A DNA stretch of 64,000 nt from Sipunculus nudus (GCA_026874595.1 CM049321.1:15271479-15335478); one strand, 5' to 3'; counted from the first letter of the stretch, positions 45,100 through 57,308 are shown. Numbers and translations: made by a program. Notes: generated by a model not told the origin, from the sequence alone.

Positions 45100-46169
45100 T
45101 AAAAAAATTAAAAATAAATATTTTACAGGGAGAAAAACCTTCAGCTTGAACTGCCATTTAAGAATATAATATCAACGTTTGGGTGGCAGGCTGCCGCTTG
45201 ATTTCCAGCTGATATCTGAACCTGTTGCCTGTGTCTTCAGATAACAGACATATGCTAAGTTGTCCTTCCCCTTTCCGGGTCAACTCATTTCAGAATGGGG
45301 ATTCGTACATCAAATTGAGAAACAAAACACATTCTCATTTGGTTTAAAAAGATATTATTTTCTCATTGTTGTTCTATTATCGTCATTGTCAAAATATAGT
45401 GAAATCCAATTTCAGTGTTACCAGAGATGAATAACTTGCTTTGACTAAAGGAATGTATAATTTCAGGATTAATAATCGTTGAAACCTGGTAATATATCGT
45501 GTTCAGAAATTCATATCAACTGTATAACTCGCCACAGGAAATAAGAATATCGTAAATATGTATTTCGCAATACACGTATTATTAGTGCCTTTCCGTAATT
45601 ACTGTATTTTTTTATGATTTTTCTAAAATATCATGGTTTTATCTTCAGTTAGTGGAATAGACGTAATACTGATTTAGTCGACATTGCAGTACAGTGATTA
45701 TTAATGTACGCAGAATATCATTCTGCCTTGTAAGATTTCACAGCTTTCAGGGACCATATATAACAAATGCCAAATGTTTCCTTTTTCTTTACACATGGTA
45801 TATGAGTACCCTGTTGATCTGCAGAATGGATTGTCAGGGCAAGAGGAGCATTTTGAGGTTATGATCGAGACCGCACCATTTTATACCTGGACGATTCACA
45901 TGTGTTTTAGGAAACAGTAAAGTCGTGATGCTTCCATGACTACCGGCGTGTTAGCTGGCGTAATGATTTGCTTTCTCGTCCAAATGTCTCCTTAACAAGT
46001 GTTTAGTAAAAGTTGAAGCGCCATTTTTAATATTCTTCTGTGCAGCTGGCCTAAGCTCAAAACAAGAGAAATTATTAAACAAACATTCGGAATTGTTTCA
46101 CCTGTCAACATGGACCAAGGACTCCCAACCATGCGAAAAATAAATTATAAAATCAATATCGCAATTATT
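44871..46169. other. AT-rich spacer with an (AAT)n run
   Basis: ATA/AAT trinucleotide repeats at about 45062-45102. No gene or transposon recognised. Confidence 0.5.
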
Positions 46170-46170
46170 T

Positions 46171-46230
46171 GAACTCCAGTCACCTGATGAGCCGATGAGG
46201 CGAAACCGGCGGTAGTAATTCAGATTCATC
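46171..46230 (+). ncRNA. Hammerhead ribozyme
   Basis: All core elements are present in order. CTGATGA lies at 46184-46190. Stem II is GCC/GGC (46191-46193 with 46199-46201) around loop GATGA. GAAA follows at 46202-46205. A minimal stem III, CC/GG, closes loop GGC at 46208-46210. U at 46213 and A at 46214 complete the NUH site, with predicted cleavage between 46214 and 46215. Stem I is formed by CAGTCAC (46177-46183) with GTAATTC, with one mismatch and a G-U, extended by GAA (46171-46173) with TTC. A very short stem III is typical of hammerheads in Penelope-like elements and retrozymes, which often act as dimers. A (TA)n array follows at 46243. No second copy or element ends were found next to it. 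Confidence 0.72.
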
Positions 46231-46240
46231 ACATACCTTA

Positions 46241-46242
<2 letters not shown>

Positions 46243-46282
<40 letters not shown>

Positions 46283-46287
46283 TATAT

Positions 46288-46322
<35 letters not shown>
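46243..46322. repeat. (TA)n array, 80 bp, interrupted
   Basis: TA repeats broken by GTG and AAAT, starting 28 bp after the hammerhead cleavage site. Confidence 0.95.
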
Positions 46323-46324
<2 letters not shown>

Positions 46325-47859
46325 GGCCTGTGTCTCTTAACTATGCTTGTCACGCAGATTAGATTATGATAAACAAGGCCATTTCACAATAACGTGCGGT
46401 GAGCTTGAAGTGATGGATGGGTAGTCCCTTAAACATCCAAAACGAAAGGCTTGGTTTCAAGAACATTTTCGAAATACCGAAGCAAGAAAACCCTTTTTTA
46501 ACACCTTGAAACGGTTAACACTTTGTAAACTTTTTAAACAAGGATGACAACGACTGTCAAGGGATGAATGAAACTATCATTTTGAGACCTTTATCATCAT
46601 TTAATATTTTTTAACTTCTTCTAAATATACTCTTTTAGACTAACTTTTACAATAAGAGTATCCCTCACTTGTAGGAGGATCATGGTCTGGATAGCCATGG
46701 ATAGAATGTACAGCTAACTGTGAGTCCGTAAAAGTGTTTATTTATTTCAAAACTTAAGACATTTGTCAGGTAAGCCTTAACCTGGAAAAGTCTAGCATTT
46801 GTTAGTTTAAATATTTCTGTTTAAAGTTATATTTTGGTTATATTTTGTATAAAACATCTTTTCTTGTTTTATGATGTTATCATTTACTTATGAATGATCT
46901 ACAGGGGATTTATGGGCTGTCTCTGCTTCGCCATCAGGACTTATCTCAACTCTCAGCTTTACCTCTACGTATAAAACCAAGTGGAGTCAATTAATCTTCA
47001 TATTGACTTTTATATAAATCTATTAATCTTGAAATATTGCAGTATATATTTATATATATATATATAAATATGAGTGTGTGACCCATTGCAAATATATTAC
47101 AGCTAAGTACAGGATTTATAAAAAATCAAAGGTTTATGTTTTTCAGAAAAGAAAGATTACTTCTTAACCCAGCTCAGATATGTAACATTTCAAAGTGAAC
47201 CAAAGTCTATAATTCTTATTATTAATATATTTCGACTCCATCAGCGAGCACATGGCTGCACTATTGAATAGAGGCGAAGTGGCCATTTTGGATACGTTCA
47301 TAGCAGGCGCTGGTCATCCATGATAACATGAAACATTAGCGTTTAAAATCAGTGGTAAATGTTTGTTTGGTTCGGTTCAGCTTCTATTCAAAGCGAGTTA
47401 AATCAATATCAATATTAATAAGATTAATAATAAGAATTACAAGGAGAAAAAATAATAAGAACAAATAATAATTATTTTACTAACCATAATCATAATAATA
47501 TTATTTAATATAGATTGAAAAGATCTAACACTGTTTAGTTTCGTTCCAACTATAAAATCTCTATTGTCCCGTGCAACTTTGTGCAAGATAAAATACTTGT
47601 TTTCTTTAAATAGTTAACTGATCACAAACAGTGATACAGAGATACAATTAGAAAAAAAAGATATAATAACCATATATATATACAAGTTGAAATATCAAAG
47701 TCATCTTTTCAGATTAAAAGCACTTTTAAAGAGAAAGATCTTAATTTTGACTTTAATTTTACAGACGCAAGAATATCCCTAACACATGTAATCAGATCAG
47801 TTCCTGATCTCAGTGAGCCAATGGATTGGTATTTCAATGATTTCTTTTTAAAATTTTAT
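46323..47859. other. AT-rich spacer, nothing recognised
   Basis: A short TA run lies at about 47043-47067. An ATGGCC start on the minus strand near 47289 lacks a splice site or motif. Confidence 0.45.
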
Positions 47860-48182
47860 TTTTTTTTATTTCATCGTTTTCTAATTTTGAATCTAGGTTT
47901 ATACATCTGCAGAGTTCCATTTCGATATCGGACTACGTGAAAGACGATTGCACTTGCTTCTTATCAAATTGTTTTGTCACCCTGGCCCGGTGTATATACC
48001 ACCTGCGTTGTGTAAACAACTTCCATTGCTGGGTCATAACACCGAGGGTCCTCAAAAGACAAACTCGTTTGTGAGTGACAGCCGGCTGTGGGGCACAGTC
48101 TTCCCATAGAGCCTGCAGAGCGCTGGCCTTGGGATCTGCACTCACGATCGCCAAGTTTTGATTATTGTACTCTACCTCGTCA
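47860..48182 (-). mobile_element. tRNA-derived SINE, eroded, minus strand
   Basis: The body is clear (CACTCACAAACGAG-, GGTGTTATGACCCAGCAATGG- and CAAGTGCAATCG-type segments on the minus strand). The tRNA-like head is badly damaged at 48130-48182, with only GGTAGAGTAC and GCGATCGTGAGTG left. The T-rich left edge near 47860 represents the A tail. Confidence 0.75.
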
Positions 48183-49004
48183 ACACCAAAGTCTGCTAAT
48201 TTAATAATTATATCACAGATAAATAGATACCTAACGTCTCTAAAAAAGGGAATTGATCCATATATAAGACAGATATTCAATTTCTAGACCTGTTATCAGG
48301 CTGAATTATATTGTTGCTTGAGTATTTATTTTTATTTCTACTTCAGGTTTGTTCTATTTCATGGATAGGCTTATTCGCAATAGTATTACTTATATTTTGG
48401 AGTTTCACGTTGGATGTACAATATTTACTTTACTATTCAAAAATGAGGCATTAATTGTGAAAGATTTATGAGAGAGGGTTATTCGCCTCAAAATGTGGCT
48501 TCAACTGAAAATTATAGACAATGTTTACATTAAGTCTTGTTTTTTTCACGAGTAACTGCTTGATACAGAAAGAAAAATAAAACAGGAAAGAATCTGTATG
48601 GCAATACCGTATACAAACATATTACACCATTCTAACGTAGCTCTCAAAATATGTGTAAACACAGAAGGAACATTCAAATATTTTGCTATTAATAAGAAAA
48701 AATAATAGTCTTCGCATGAGTAAACAATATTCTCTGTCTATGCTGATGAAAAGAATACCGCAGTGTACACAACCTTATCTAGTTAAATATAACAAAAGAA
48801 CATGGACACAACCGCTATTTTCTCAATTAAGGATTTAAAAGGGCCTTTTCCGAAATCTGACATCTGTTAACTGTTGAAAAGCATTTGAAAAGTTTTTAGT
48901 TATAGGCCAGGAAACGCCGATGATACCTGACATGGGCTGTTTGTTTTGCGTAAAACTTCGTCTTTATAGCATGCGGGCGGCAAAAATAATCCAAACACAT
49001 TTAA
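48183..49004. other. AT-rich spacer, nothing recognised
   Basis: No repeat copy or supported reading frame. Confidence 0.5.
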
Positions 49005-49022
49005 CAGCGACATCTGGCGGTA
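49005..49022 (+). promoter_or_regulatory. CTCF-like motif
   Basis: CAGCGACATCTGGCGGTA, same layout and orientation as the motifs at 4917 and 60137 but with more departures from consensus. Confidence 0.22.
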
Positions 49023-51451
49023 ATTCAGCAGAACCAGAGTTTTCCAAAGGCACAAATTTCGCACATAAGCAATCAACAATTTTTTTTTCTATTTGTCAAC
49101 ATGTCCGCATGTACTGCGCATTACTAACACCTTGTAGGTAAACAAGGTCAAACACCTTCATCACAGAGGCGTTATAATAGTCTTTCTCCAGAAGAATTAC
49201 CTACAGTCCATTACTATATGCAGTGAGTAAGCAGTAAATCACACATACATTCGAAGAGGATAATAGCGGACTTTATGAAAAGGTCCATGCATTGAGAAAA
49301 TTGAATCGTGAAACAGAAATTTTAAGTAGACAAAGTAGATGTGTGAGGAGCCCAGGTAATGTATATAACCAGGACAAGTCATTGTTTAATTTATTTGCAT
49401 AACCAGAGTTATAGAGGTAAAGTATCTTACACAATTAAAACGTAAAAGAGGGGTTGCTTTGGAGGGGTTGCTTTGGCAAAGCCAGTTATCTTTATATAAT
49501 ACACGTCCGATATTGGAGCAAGCACCCTCTAAAGGAAAAACTTTAGGGTGTTTTAGATTCATCTACAGATTAAAGGACTAATCCTGAAGAGCCACCCTAA
49601 AACGCTTTAAAATTACATCAAAATCCTTTAAAGAAGACAAATCACGTTAGATGAAGATTTACTAACATACGAAACTGTCACGAAACGTTTGAAATCTAAG
49701 TAACAATCCCTTCGCCCAACCTCTTTGGGCCCCAGGTGCTCTACTGGCCAATTAATGCACGAGTGGGGTTTGTCTGTGCGTCGGACATAAGTAATCTGTT
49801 GTTTACACATATAGCAGCACCTCGGGATCAGCTATATCATGACTCATTCAAAGCGCTTGAAAACGAAGAAATATCCGTTGAAAACGACTAATGAGTTTAC
49901 CAAATCCACTTATCCTGTTGCCACACCAGGTTATGAAAATAGTGTTCAGGTCGAATTGTAATGACTAATATTTCAGGTAAAAGGTTAACTAGAGGATTTG
50001 AACTAAAAAGATGAAAAAACACGCACGTGATGGGTACAACTGATTTTTTTTGCAACTAGAGAATGTTTCTCTAATATTGATTAACCTTTATAATAAAACT
50101 GCAAAAACAGAAAAACGAACAAACAGACCGGGTGGGAGAGCAATACATTTCTTACTGAAGCTCAGTTTTCATTAGAAAATTGAAGGACTTTACCGTGCAA
50201 CTTTTTTTGTTTGATACAACCGCACTCATTCTGAACTTGTTTCTTCACCCATTCATCATTTCATATATTAACTCCGACATGACGCCCATAAAACCTATAA
50301 TGATTAATATGGGTTCAATGTGTAGATCTTACCCGTCCTATAAACGTGCACTTATCCTTAACGCCTTTCTTCTCCCGTTACCCACTTAATCTATTCAGCT
50401 GGAAATGACGACCACCAAAGCTAAAATAATTACGTCAATAGATCTACAAAAGACTAAATTCCGCATCCCCACCTGAAGCGAATTCCGATTATTACTTTAC
50501 TGTGCAAATCCACGTGGAAATGGCTGGATAATATGAATGAACGGTAAAGTCAATGTTAACCTCAGTATAGTTGGAGCAAGTATATCCCTATGGGAAATTC
50601 AACAGCCGTTCTCAATATATGGTCGTTTATCTACTTAGACAGATACGATTGCGGGAACAGACCCGAGGAATGATTACCACGTGATTCGAAAGTTAAATGG
50701 CATGCAATCCCTCCGACTTTAGACATACAGTGGCCTATGCAAATAGGTGTCTGTTAACTAAAGATTTTCCCTTGAAGCTAAAACAGTCCTGAAAACGCCG
50801 ATCCATCCCACCGCACACAACCTATTCGCTTTGTTTATAGTCACGTGTTTATTACAGGTGGGGCCACTAAAATAATACAAAAACATTCAAGAAATCTGGA
50901 TGAAAGCCAGACGATCCATCGTATTGCAAAGGACGTTTGGCAAGTAGTGGCTTCCAACTTCAACAGATACTGAAAAAAATACCGGTTTCATACTTTTGTG
51001 CGTGTCAACTTTGGCGAATTTGCCGTGTTTACAAACAGTTGTAAGGTAAACAAACCTATACCTCCATGAAAGAACCGTTATATGAAATTTACTCTCCAGT
51101 AATTATCTAGAGTTCAGAAATTTGGACGGAGGGTAAGCCAGAATCACATAAATTCTACAATGAAGGTTAATGAATGGATGTCTTCAGGACAGATTTTAAC
51201 ACACTACAAATTAGTTTGAAGCATTCAAAATGCGCATGCAAGATTATAGGATAAGTCCAACCTGGTGGTTTATATGTTTGTCAAAATAAAATATAGAATT
51301 AAATTGTACGGGGATAAAATTAGAAGAATGAATAGAGGAACAGGATCTCTGACGGCCTTTAAGTAAGTTTTTTTTTTTCATAATCCTGAAATTATTGTGA
51401 TCATTTTCCTTGGAGGATAAATAAGGACATTTTTAAAGTAAAGTATATAAA

Positions 51452-51454
<3 letters not shown>
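49023..51454. other. Spacer containing block F copy 2
   Basis: 49441-49480 has a short GGGGTTGCTTTGG direct repeat. 49815-50095 is block F copy 2. The remainder is unique AT-rich sequence without a gene signal. Confidence 0.5.
49815..50095. repeat. Paralogous block F, copy 2
   Basis: Partner of 42335-42620, not adjacent to any copy of block E here, so the E and F duplications were separate or later rearranged. Confidence 0.75.

Positions 51455-51515
<61 letters not shown>
51455..51515. repeat. (TA)n array, 61 bp
   Basis: Alternating AT. Confidence 0.95.
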
Positions 51516-51517
<2 letters not shown>

Positions 51518-52626
51518 ACACGATACAACTTCAACAACAATGATCTCTTGTTAATATATTATAACTACACTGCTTGATATATCGTTAAATTTAATAATGT
51601 TTAATAATCATTTTTGTTGTCCTTTTTAAGTTTAAATTTCTTGATAATCTGTGTTTTTGTTAGCACGCGTTTGCCTGGGCTTAAGCCTAACACAAGGTTC
51701 GTTTTTGTGCACTTGCAGTGTCCCTGATCGTGGATCCCTTTATACTGAAATCCTTAATTCAGTAATCAAAAGTCGTGTCCGTATTCATATTTTGGTTTGG
51801 CTAAATATGTAATGCTATGTATCGATAGAGCATGCCTCTTCTATTATACTTGATACATACCTGCGGAACCTTGTAATATGGATTTTTTTTTCATCTGCAT
51901 GATGAGGTTAATTGTACAAATTATGTTTTAAATGTTTATTTAAATGTAACACATGTAGTGTTCTAATGCCAGTCATGTTAATCTGATAACCAAAGATAAG
52001 TCTGAATAATGAAGATACATATAAATTGCCCCTCTATCTATGTACGCTCTATTTTAAATATAAATCTAGAAAATAAAAGGAATTTTGAGAAAGAGAAACT
52101 ATAAATCTTTATTAATGCTACATAATAAGGCATAATAAGCCTCCCCTCTTATAAAATATGGTACTCGTCATGAGAAAATAAGATTGGAAGCTCGATTGAC
52201 TAATTTATCAAATTGCAGGCCTGGTTTTTATAATGTTCGTCTTATATTTTCGTTTCCATCCATTATATAGGAGACGTTGACAATTTCTCGGCGTTGATTA
52301 ACAGCTAGAATATAAACTCGAGACTTACATGTGAAATTTATTAATTAAATATAATAATCCCCTGAGCATTATATAAGAACTTTCAAGCGATCGCCCATCC
52401 GATCGCACAGAGGCTATCCCATTGTTATATATCATACACGTAATTATAACATATGGGGGGGCGGAAAAATATTCAAAACAGAGTTTTGCAATGTTACTAG
52501 AGACCTTTCAGCTTCCGCACATACGCAACCTACCACCTTAGGTTACATGGTATTTCTAATTGTTAACATTGGCGCACGTACCTTGTTTACCAAGAAAGAG
52601 TTTGTAGATATTCAAGCTGATCTATT
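51516..52626. other. AT-rich spacer, nothing recognised
   Basis: No supported gene or repeat. Confidence 0.5.
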
Positions 52627-52638
52627 CGTCACGGGGTC
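52627..52638 (+). repeat. SINE target-site duplication, left copy
   Basis: CGTCACGGGGTC, matched by CGTCACGGAGTC at 53052-53063 with one difference. Confidence 0.7.
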
Positions 52639-53051
52639 TTTTTTTTTCATTTTTTTGTGGAGGTCACCGCCTCCATTTCTTAGTGCTAACGTTACTACGT
52701 ATATGTACATCTGCAGAAATCCGTTCCAGTTTCAGACTAAGTATCACAGACCAGTGTCACACGCTTCCTCTCATTTTATATCCTGGCGTCAACCAGGTCC
52801 GGTGACTACTGCACCTGCGGGCCCTTGGTGCGTAGTCGTCCCCATTGCTGGGTCATACCACCGAGGAACCCCAGAAAGGCGCACTCGTTTGTTAGTGAAA
52901 TAAGGCCGTTGGGCCCGGCTTTCCCATTAAGCCAGCAGAGCGCTCACCCTGGGTGCGGGCCGACCGTGAAAAATCTCACCGCCTCGGCTGATATTCGAAC
53001 TCACGATCTTCCGGCTTTGAGTCCTGTGCTCTACCCCTGAGCCACAGAATC
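52639..53051 (-). mobile_element. tRNA-derived SINE, full length, minus strand
   Basis: On the minus strand the head reads TGGCTCAGGGGTAGAGCACAG, then CCGGAAGATCGTGAGTTCGAATATC, the best-preserved head in the window. The full body follows and a T-rich run at 52639-52657 corresponds to the A tail. A 12-bp target duplication with one mismatch flanks it, so this is one of the younger copies. Confidence 0.9.
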
Positions 53052-53063
53052 CGTCACGGAGTC
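53052..53063 (+). repeat. SINE target-site duplication, right copy
   Basis: CGTCACGGAGTC, see 52627-52638. Confidence 0.7.
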
Positions 53064-53478
53064 GTTATAAGCAATTTTCTTTACAGGAATTACCGCAGTT
53101 TGTTTTTAAGTACGTAGAGAATGTAAATTCTACAGAAAAGCCCGGTGCACAGCTTGCATTAAAAGTTCTCCTCTGATCAGTCTGGTGTAATGTGTCTTGA
53201 GAGTCAAACCTTGTCATAAACACTAAGTCGACTGATCCCCGCATGCCCGCAGGAGGCGTGACTTTACCAAACCCACGCAAATCAGGAACGTCAGACAGGA
53301 TTGTCTACAGGAGTCTGGTTAATCCTGGAGAACACGGCCTGGGTATATGTGAGACACGTTGTCCAATCGGACAGTAAAACCACTAGAGAATTCTATCAGT
53401 AGGGAACGAATAAGTTTTAAATGAATCATGATTTCGAATGATTTCTCATTTCTTGATTTATGTGACTGTCTGCCTGAT
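53064..53478. other. Spacer, nothing recognised
   Basis: No supported gene or repeat. Confidence 0.45.
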
Positions 53479-53508
53479 TCTCTCTGTCTCTCTCTCTTTC
53501 TCTCTCCA
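53479..53508. repeat. (CT)n-rich microsatellite
   Basis: TCTCTGTCTCTCTCTCTTTCTCTC, about 18 bp beyond the 3' end of the minus-strand LINE. Confidence 0.9.
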
Positions 53509-53525
53509 TACAGTTACAGTTTATG

Positions 53526-56490
53526 TATTTATTTATTTATTACAACATCTTTCAGGGTAGCCTTTATCAGAATAAAATTCTGTTTACTGAAGGGCCCTGT
53601 TATACATAGATACATCACAATAAAATACAATATTCAAGAAGACCATAAACTAGAATTACATCATACAATCACAGAATTTTAAGCGAAAACGCGGTGGCGT
53701 AAACACAGCTTAAGTTAAGGTACAAATATATGTGGTCAAATTTCGTTATGAAAAGTATGCAACAGAGTTGCTAAATACATTAAACGAAGTTAAAATACAA
53801 ATAAAGCACAATTGTGTACAATATAAATGAAATGTATATATAGAAGTCTACATAAGATGCGCATAAGTACGGTAATGTAAAATTAGATGACGCTCAAATA
53901 TTAGTATTATTTAGCTGTATACAAGTAGAAAATGAAAGGTAATTTTTCTATCTTGGTATTATATGCAAGGAAATATGTGCGCTCTTTAGATTGTTGGCAT
54001 TTTTTAGTTTTGTCGGAAGGCTATTCCATAGAACAATGCCTGCTTAAAAAGATGAGGTTTTTAGGATTTTTGTGCATGGTTTCGGAAGATTAACATGGGA
54101 ATTTACTGATAAACGGGTCTTATACTGATGTACATCACGGGTAATAGTAAAGTTCTAAATAAGATAAGAAGGGGCGAGTTTATTGATACATTTATATGTC
54201 AATATCGATAAAAGATACATGTATCGTTGCTCTATGTTCATCCATCCATTGTCATTGGTAATTGCCAAGCTGCTGTGCGAGTAATCATAAATGCCTGAGA
54301 TAATTCTGGCTGCTCGGCCCTGAAGCCGCTGAATTGGGAGACGAAATGTACGAGCACAATTTCCCCGAACAGTAAGGCCATAGTCAATATTTGGTTGAAT
54401 GAACGCGTGATAATATGTATTTAAATATTTTTTGGGGATAATTTTGCTAATTCGGTGCAGTATAGTCCCACCTTCGAGTATAATTTCTTTATTACTACTT
54501 TTGTCTAATTCTTCCAGGAAAGATGGCGGTCAATTTTTATGCCCAAATGGCGAACATCATCAAAATTCACTGTATAACAATTTCCTACACTAATTGATAG
54601 GTTATCGTCAGACCTACGTTGTTTTGAGTGTATTAACATCGAAGCTGATTTTTCGGCATTTATTGAAAGCTTATTATTACGCATCGAGTTAACTACTTGG
54701 GATAGGCCAGTCTGAAATTTGTTTTGGGCAGTAATAAAGTTGGGGCCGTTTACATATATCGTGATATCATCGGCATAGAGATAGCATTTTGGCTCCAGGG
54801 ACATTAGCAGGTAAGTCGTTCAGATATATTAAAAAAGAGTATTGTACCGAGGACGGTGCCTTGAGGGACACCTGTTGTTATAATTTTTACATCCGAAATA
54901 CTATTTGCGAAGGTAACATATTGTTTGCAATCATTTAAATATGAACGACACCACTTTAGAGAGGTCTCATAAACTCCATATTGTTCTAATTTGTTCAAAA
55001 GAATACAGTGTGTTAGTGAATCAAAGCCCTTTTTCACATCGAGAAAACACGCGGCATTAAGATTGCCCTGAACAATAATAGAGAGCCAGTTGTCAACTAA
55101 ATGATGAAGAGCAGTTTGGTTTAATTTACCCTTACCTTTATATATTTGGACTACTCTTTCGCATTTCCAGTCATGGGGAACTACTCCAGTAGTAAGAGAC
55201 TGGTTAAAAATATGCGTAAGAGAAGGAGCGAGATGATCTGCGGGATCACAAAGCAAAATGCCAGACATGTTTAATAGGTCAAGGCGAGGTTTGCTTTTCC
55301 CGTGTTGCAGATGATTAATAACAGTAAAGCTATTAATTTGTGCAAAGTCATAAGTAGATTCAGAGGGATTAGTTATATGGAATTACTTTTGTGCCTCGTC
55401 GGTAGACGTATTGGATAATTTCTCTCCAATTGAGGAAAAATATACATTGAGTTCGTCGGCGGTGGAGCTTACAGAGTTTTGCTCGCAGCTATTTTTTGGT
55501 TAAATCACGTGTTTAAGAGTTTGCCACATTTGTTTGGAAGAGGTTGATGAGTTTATTTAATCATTTTAAATATTCCTTTTCTGAGTTCTTGTTACGCAGG
55601 TCACCCGATTACGTAGTTGAATTGCGAAATTGATTCCATAAGGCGGGACTGCCATTTTTATGGCAACTTTTAATTGTTGAATGTGTCCAGTCAACCATGG
55701 ATTTTTACGGTCACGCTTAATACGAAAGGTTTTCAAAGGTGCATGCTCATTGCAGATGGTTGAAAATTCATTACGCCAGAGTTCCCAGGCTGAGCACACA
55801 TCGGGTATATCACAAAGACAGCGAAATGTGACGGAAGCTTCAATGGCTTGTCTGAAAGCACTAGGGTCGTATCGATTTTACGATCTGATAGTGACAAATT
55901 TATCTTTATGTACATTATTTCTAACATGGTAATAAAGGTGTGTACAAATTATATAATGGTCACTTAGAGATTAAGGAATAACGCCAGATCTGGAATGTTT
56001 TAATATACAATTAGTAAAAATCAGATCGAACAAAGTAGAGGATGTAGGGGCTACGCGTGTTGGACATGATTTTAGTTGATGGAGGTTAAAGGATGATTCT
56101 ATATTTAGTCGCTCAGAATTCAAAAGAGTATCCTGAGCGGAATAATCTATGTTAAAATCCCCTAAAATTAAGGTGTGGCGATGTTCCGACATAGCTAGTT
56201 CGATATTATTTATAAGTTTATATAGATAATTGTGGTCAGAAGAGGGTGGTCTATATACACGCAATTAATACATGCATGTTGTTCAAAATTATATCTACCA
56301 ACATACATTCGGAGTCATTTTCAGACAATTTAGAGCAATACTCGGAACATAAATCATTTCTGACAAGTATGGCAACTCCTCCGCCATGCCTATTATTGTC
56401 TTTACGGTAGATATGGTAGCCTCTAATATTTAATTCAGAGTCAGAAATGGTTGAGTCTAATCCAGTTTTATTGAATATCGTATTTGTCAA
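53526..56490 (-). mobile_element. 5'-truncated L2/CR1-like LINE, minus strand
   Basis: The 3' end on the minus strand is a (TAAA/AAAT)n tail at 53526-53541, preceded by a CAGAAT/ATTCTG hairpin (53568-53582) and GGGCCCTTCAG, typical of L2/CR1-type ends. ORF2 sequence runs from within the endonuclease at about 56490 to about 53960. The N-terminal endonuclease and any ORF1 are missing, as expected from incomplete reverse transcription. No target duplication is evident. Confidence 0.85.
53960..56490 (-). pseudogene. L2/CR1-like ORF2 remnant: endonuclease and reverse transcriptase
   Basis: In minus-strand order, endonuclease pieces come first: DSTISDSELNIRGYHIYR and RHGGGVAILVRND at 56251-56490, then VYRPPSS, LILGDFNIDY and LFDLIFTN at 55971-56264. 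NPWLTGHIQQLK and related sequence at 55566-55799 link to the RT at 54804-55268 (LAPSLTHIFNQSL, GVVPHDWK, ALHHLVDNWL, ACFLDVKKGFDSL, GVPQGTVLGTILF). CYLYADDITIYVNG, with both catalytic Asp, is at about 54760-54795. The thumb and C-terminus follow (KLSINAEKS, RHLGIKIDRHLSW, then RLQGRAARIISGIYDYS near 54300). Lesions include a frameshift near 54804, stops, and an in-frame loss of the NYRPIS...RKGHST-type region between IYKGKGK and ALHHL. Non-functional. Confidence 0.82.
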
Positions 56491-56917
56491 CTGAAAATAT
56501 TCATTATATATAATTTTTGTAAATTATATAGAAATCTGCTTCCCACTACTGATACAATTAAGATATACCATACGACTCTATTCCGACAAAGTATTACTAT
56601 CAATGCTCGGTACTGCTTGGCGAACAAGCGTAAGGTAGGTTCTGTCTGTTCTGCCAATTTAGACTATAATCACAACAATCACTGTTAACGTTACACTGTT
56701 AATGATTACGATTCGTGTCAATTCATGACTTTCGGCTTTGCCAAATATAAATTATTAATGTCCTCTCCAGAATTTATTAAATCCATTTAATGATATTCGA
56801 TCGCGCAGTTTTTCAGATAGTGGTTACCATAGGCTATTTGTCTTTTTTCCTCCGATGAGAAGTCTTTGCTCAAAGGAAAGCTATCAACCGATGGTTATTC
56901 TCTTTGATCGGAATTTT

Positions 56918-56929
56918 TAGCGCCTGCGC
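56918..56929. promoter_or_regulatory. NRF1-like site
   Basis: GCGCCTGCGCAA, near-palindromic and close to the GCGCATGCGCA consensus. CpG-rich sites of this kind usually mark promoters. It lies downstream of the minus-strand ORF below, so the link to that ORF is uncertain. Confidence 0.22.
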
Positions 56930-56945
56930 AAGACCGGACGTTCCA

Positions 56946-57308
56946 TCACACAAGCTTGCTATGGTAAATAGACGTACATGAACCGTGGTAACTCACACAT
57001 AGAACCAAAATTACGTATACATTAAGTGAACTACAGATAGACAGTCCGTGTGTTTTTGCTGTATAGGCAACTTTTGTATTAAGCGAAAATGAGAAAGGTG
57101 AAACGTTAAATATGTCAACAGATGCAGAAGTCACAAAACCGATATCTATCAAAACTTTGATGATTTGGGCGTGGTTCAAAAAGGCGGTACTCCGTTCTTG
57201 ACAATGCCGATACGCTTCCTTTGCCATCAAACTCTGTGCACAGACAGAATCTCGCCTGGAAACTTTCATATATCCCACTCTCTCAAAACCGTTCAAGGGG
57301 GCTGCCAT
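56946..57308 (-). CDS. Uncharacterised ORF or first exon, 120 codons
   Basis: ATG at 57308 has a strong context (A at -3, G at +4) and opens MAAPLNGFERVGYMKVSRRD.... The first ~55 residues look protein-like and the DNA at 57140-57310 is GC-richer than its surroundings. The later part (VILVLCVSYHGSC...) looks like read-through into AT-rich sequence, so the true exon may be shorter, although no consensus GTAAG/GTGAG donor is present. I recognise no domain. It could also be a transposon-derived scrap. Confidence 0.25.
   Translation of the reverse strand: MAAPLNGFERVGYMKVSRRDSVCAQSLMAKEAYRHCQERSTAFLNHAQIIKVLIDIGFVTSASVDIFNVSPFSFSLNTKVAYTAKTHGLSICSSLNVYVILVLCVSYHGSCTSIYHSKLV

Noticed and set aside
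47230-47289. Minus-strand start MATSPLFNSA...
   Set aside because: The ATGGCC context is good but there is no donor, no conservation evidence and the frame runs into AT-rich sequence.
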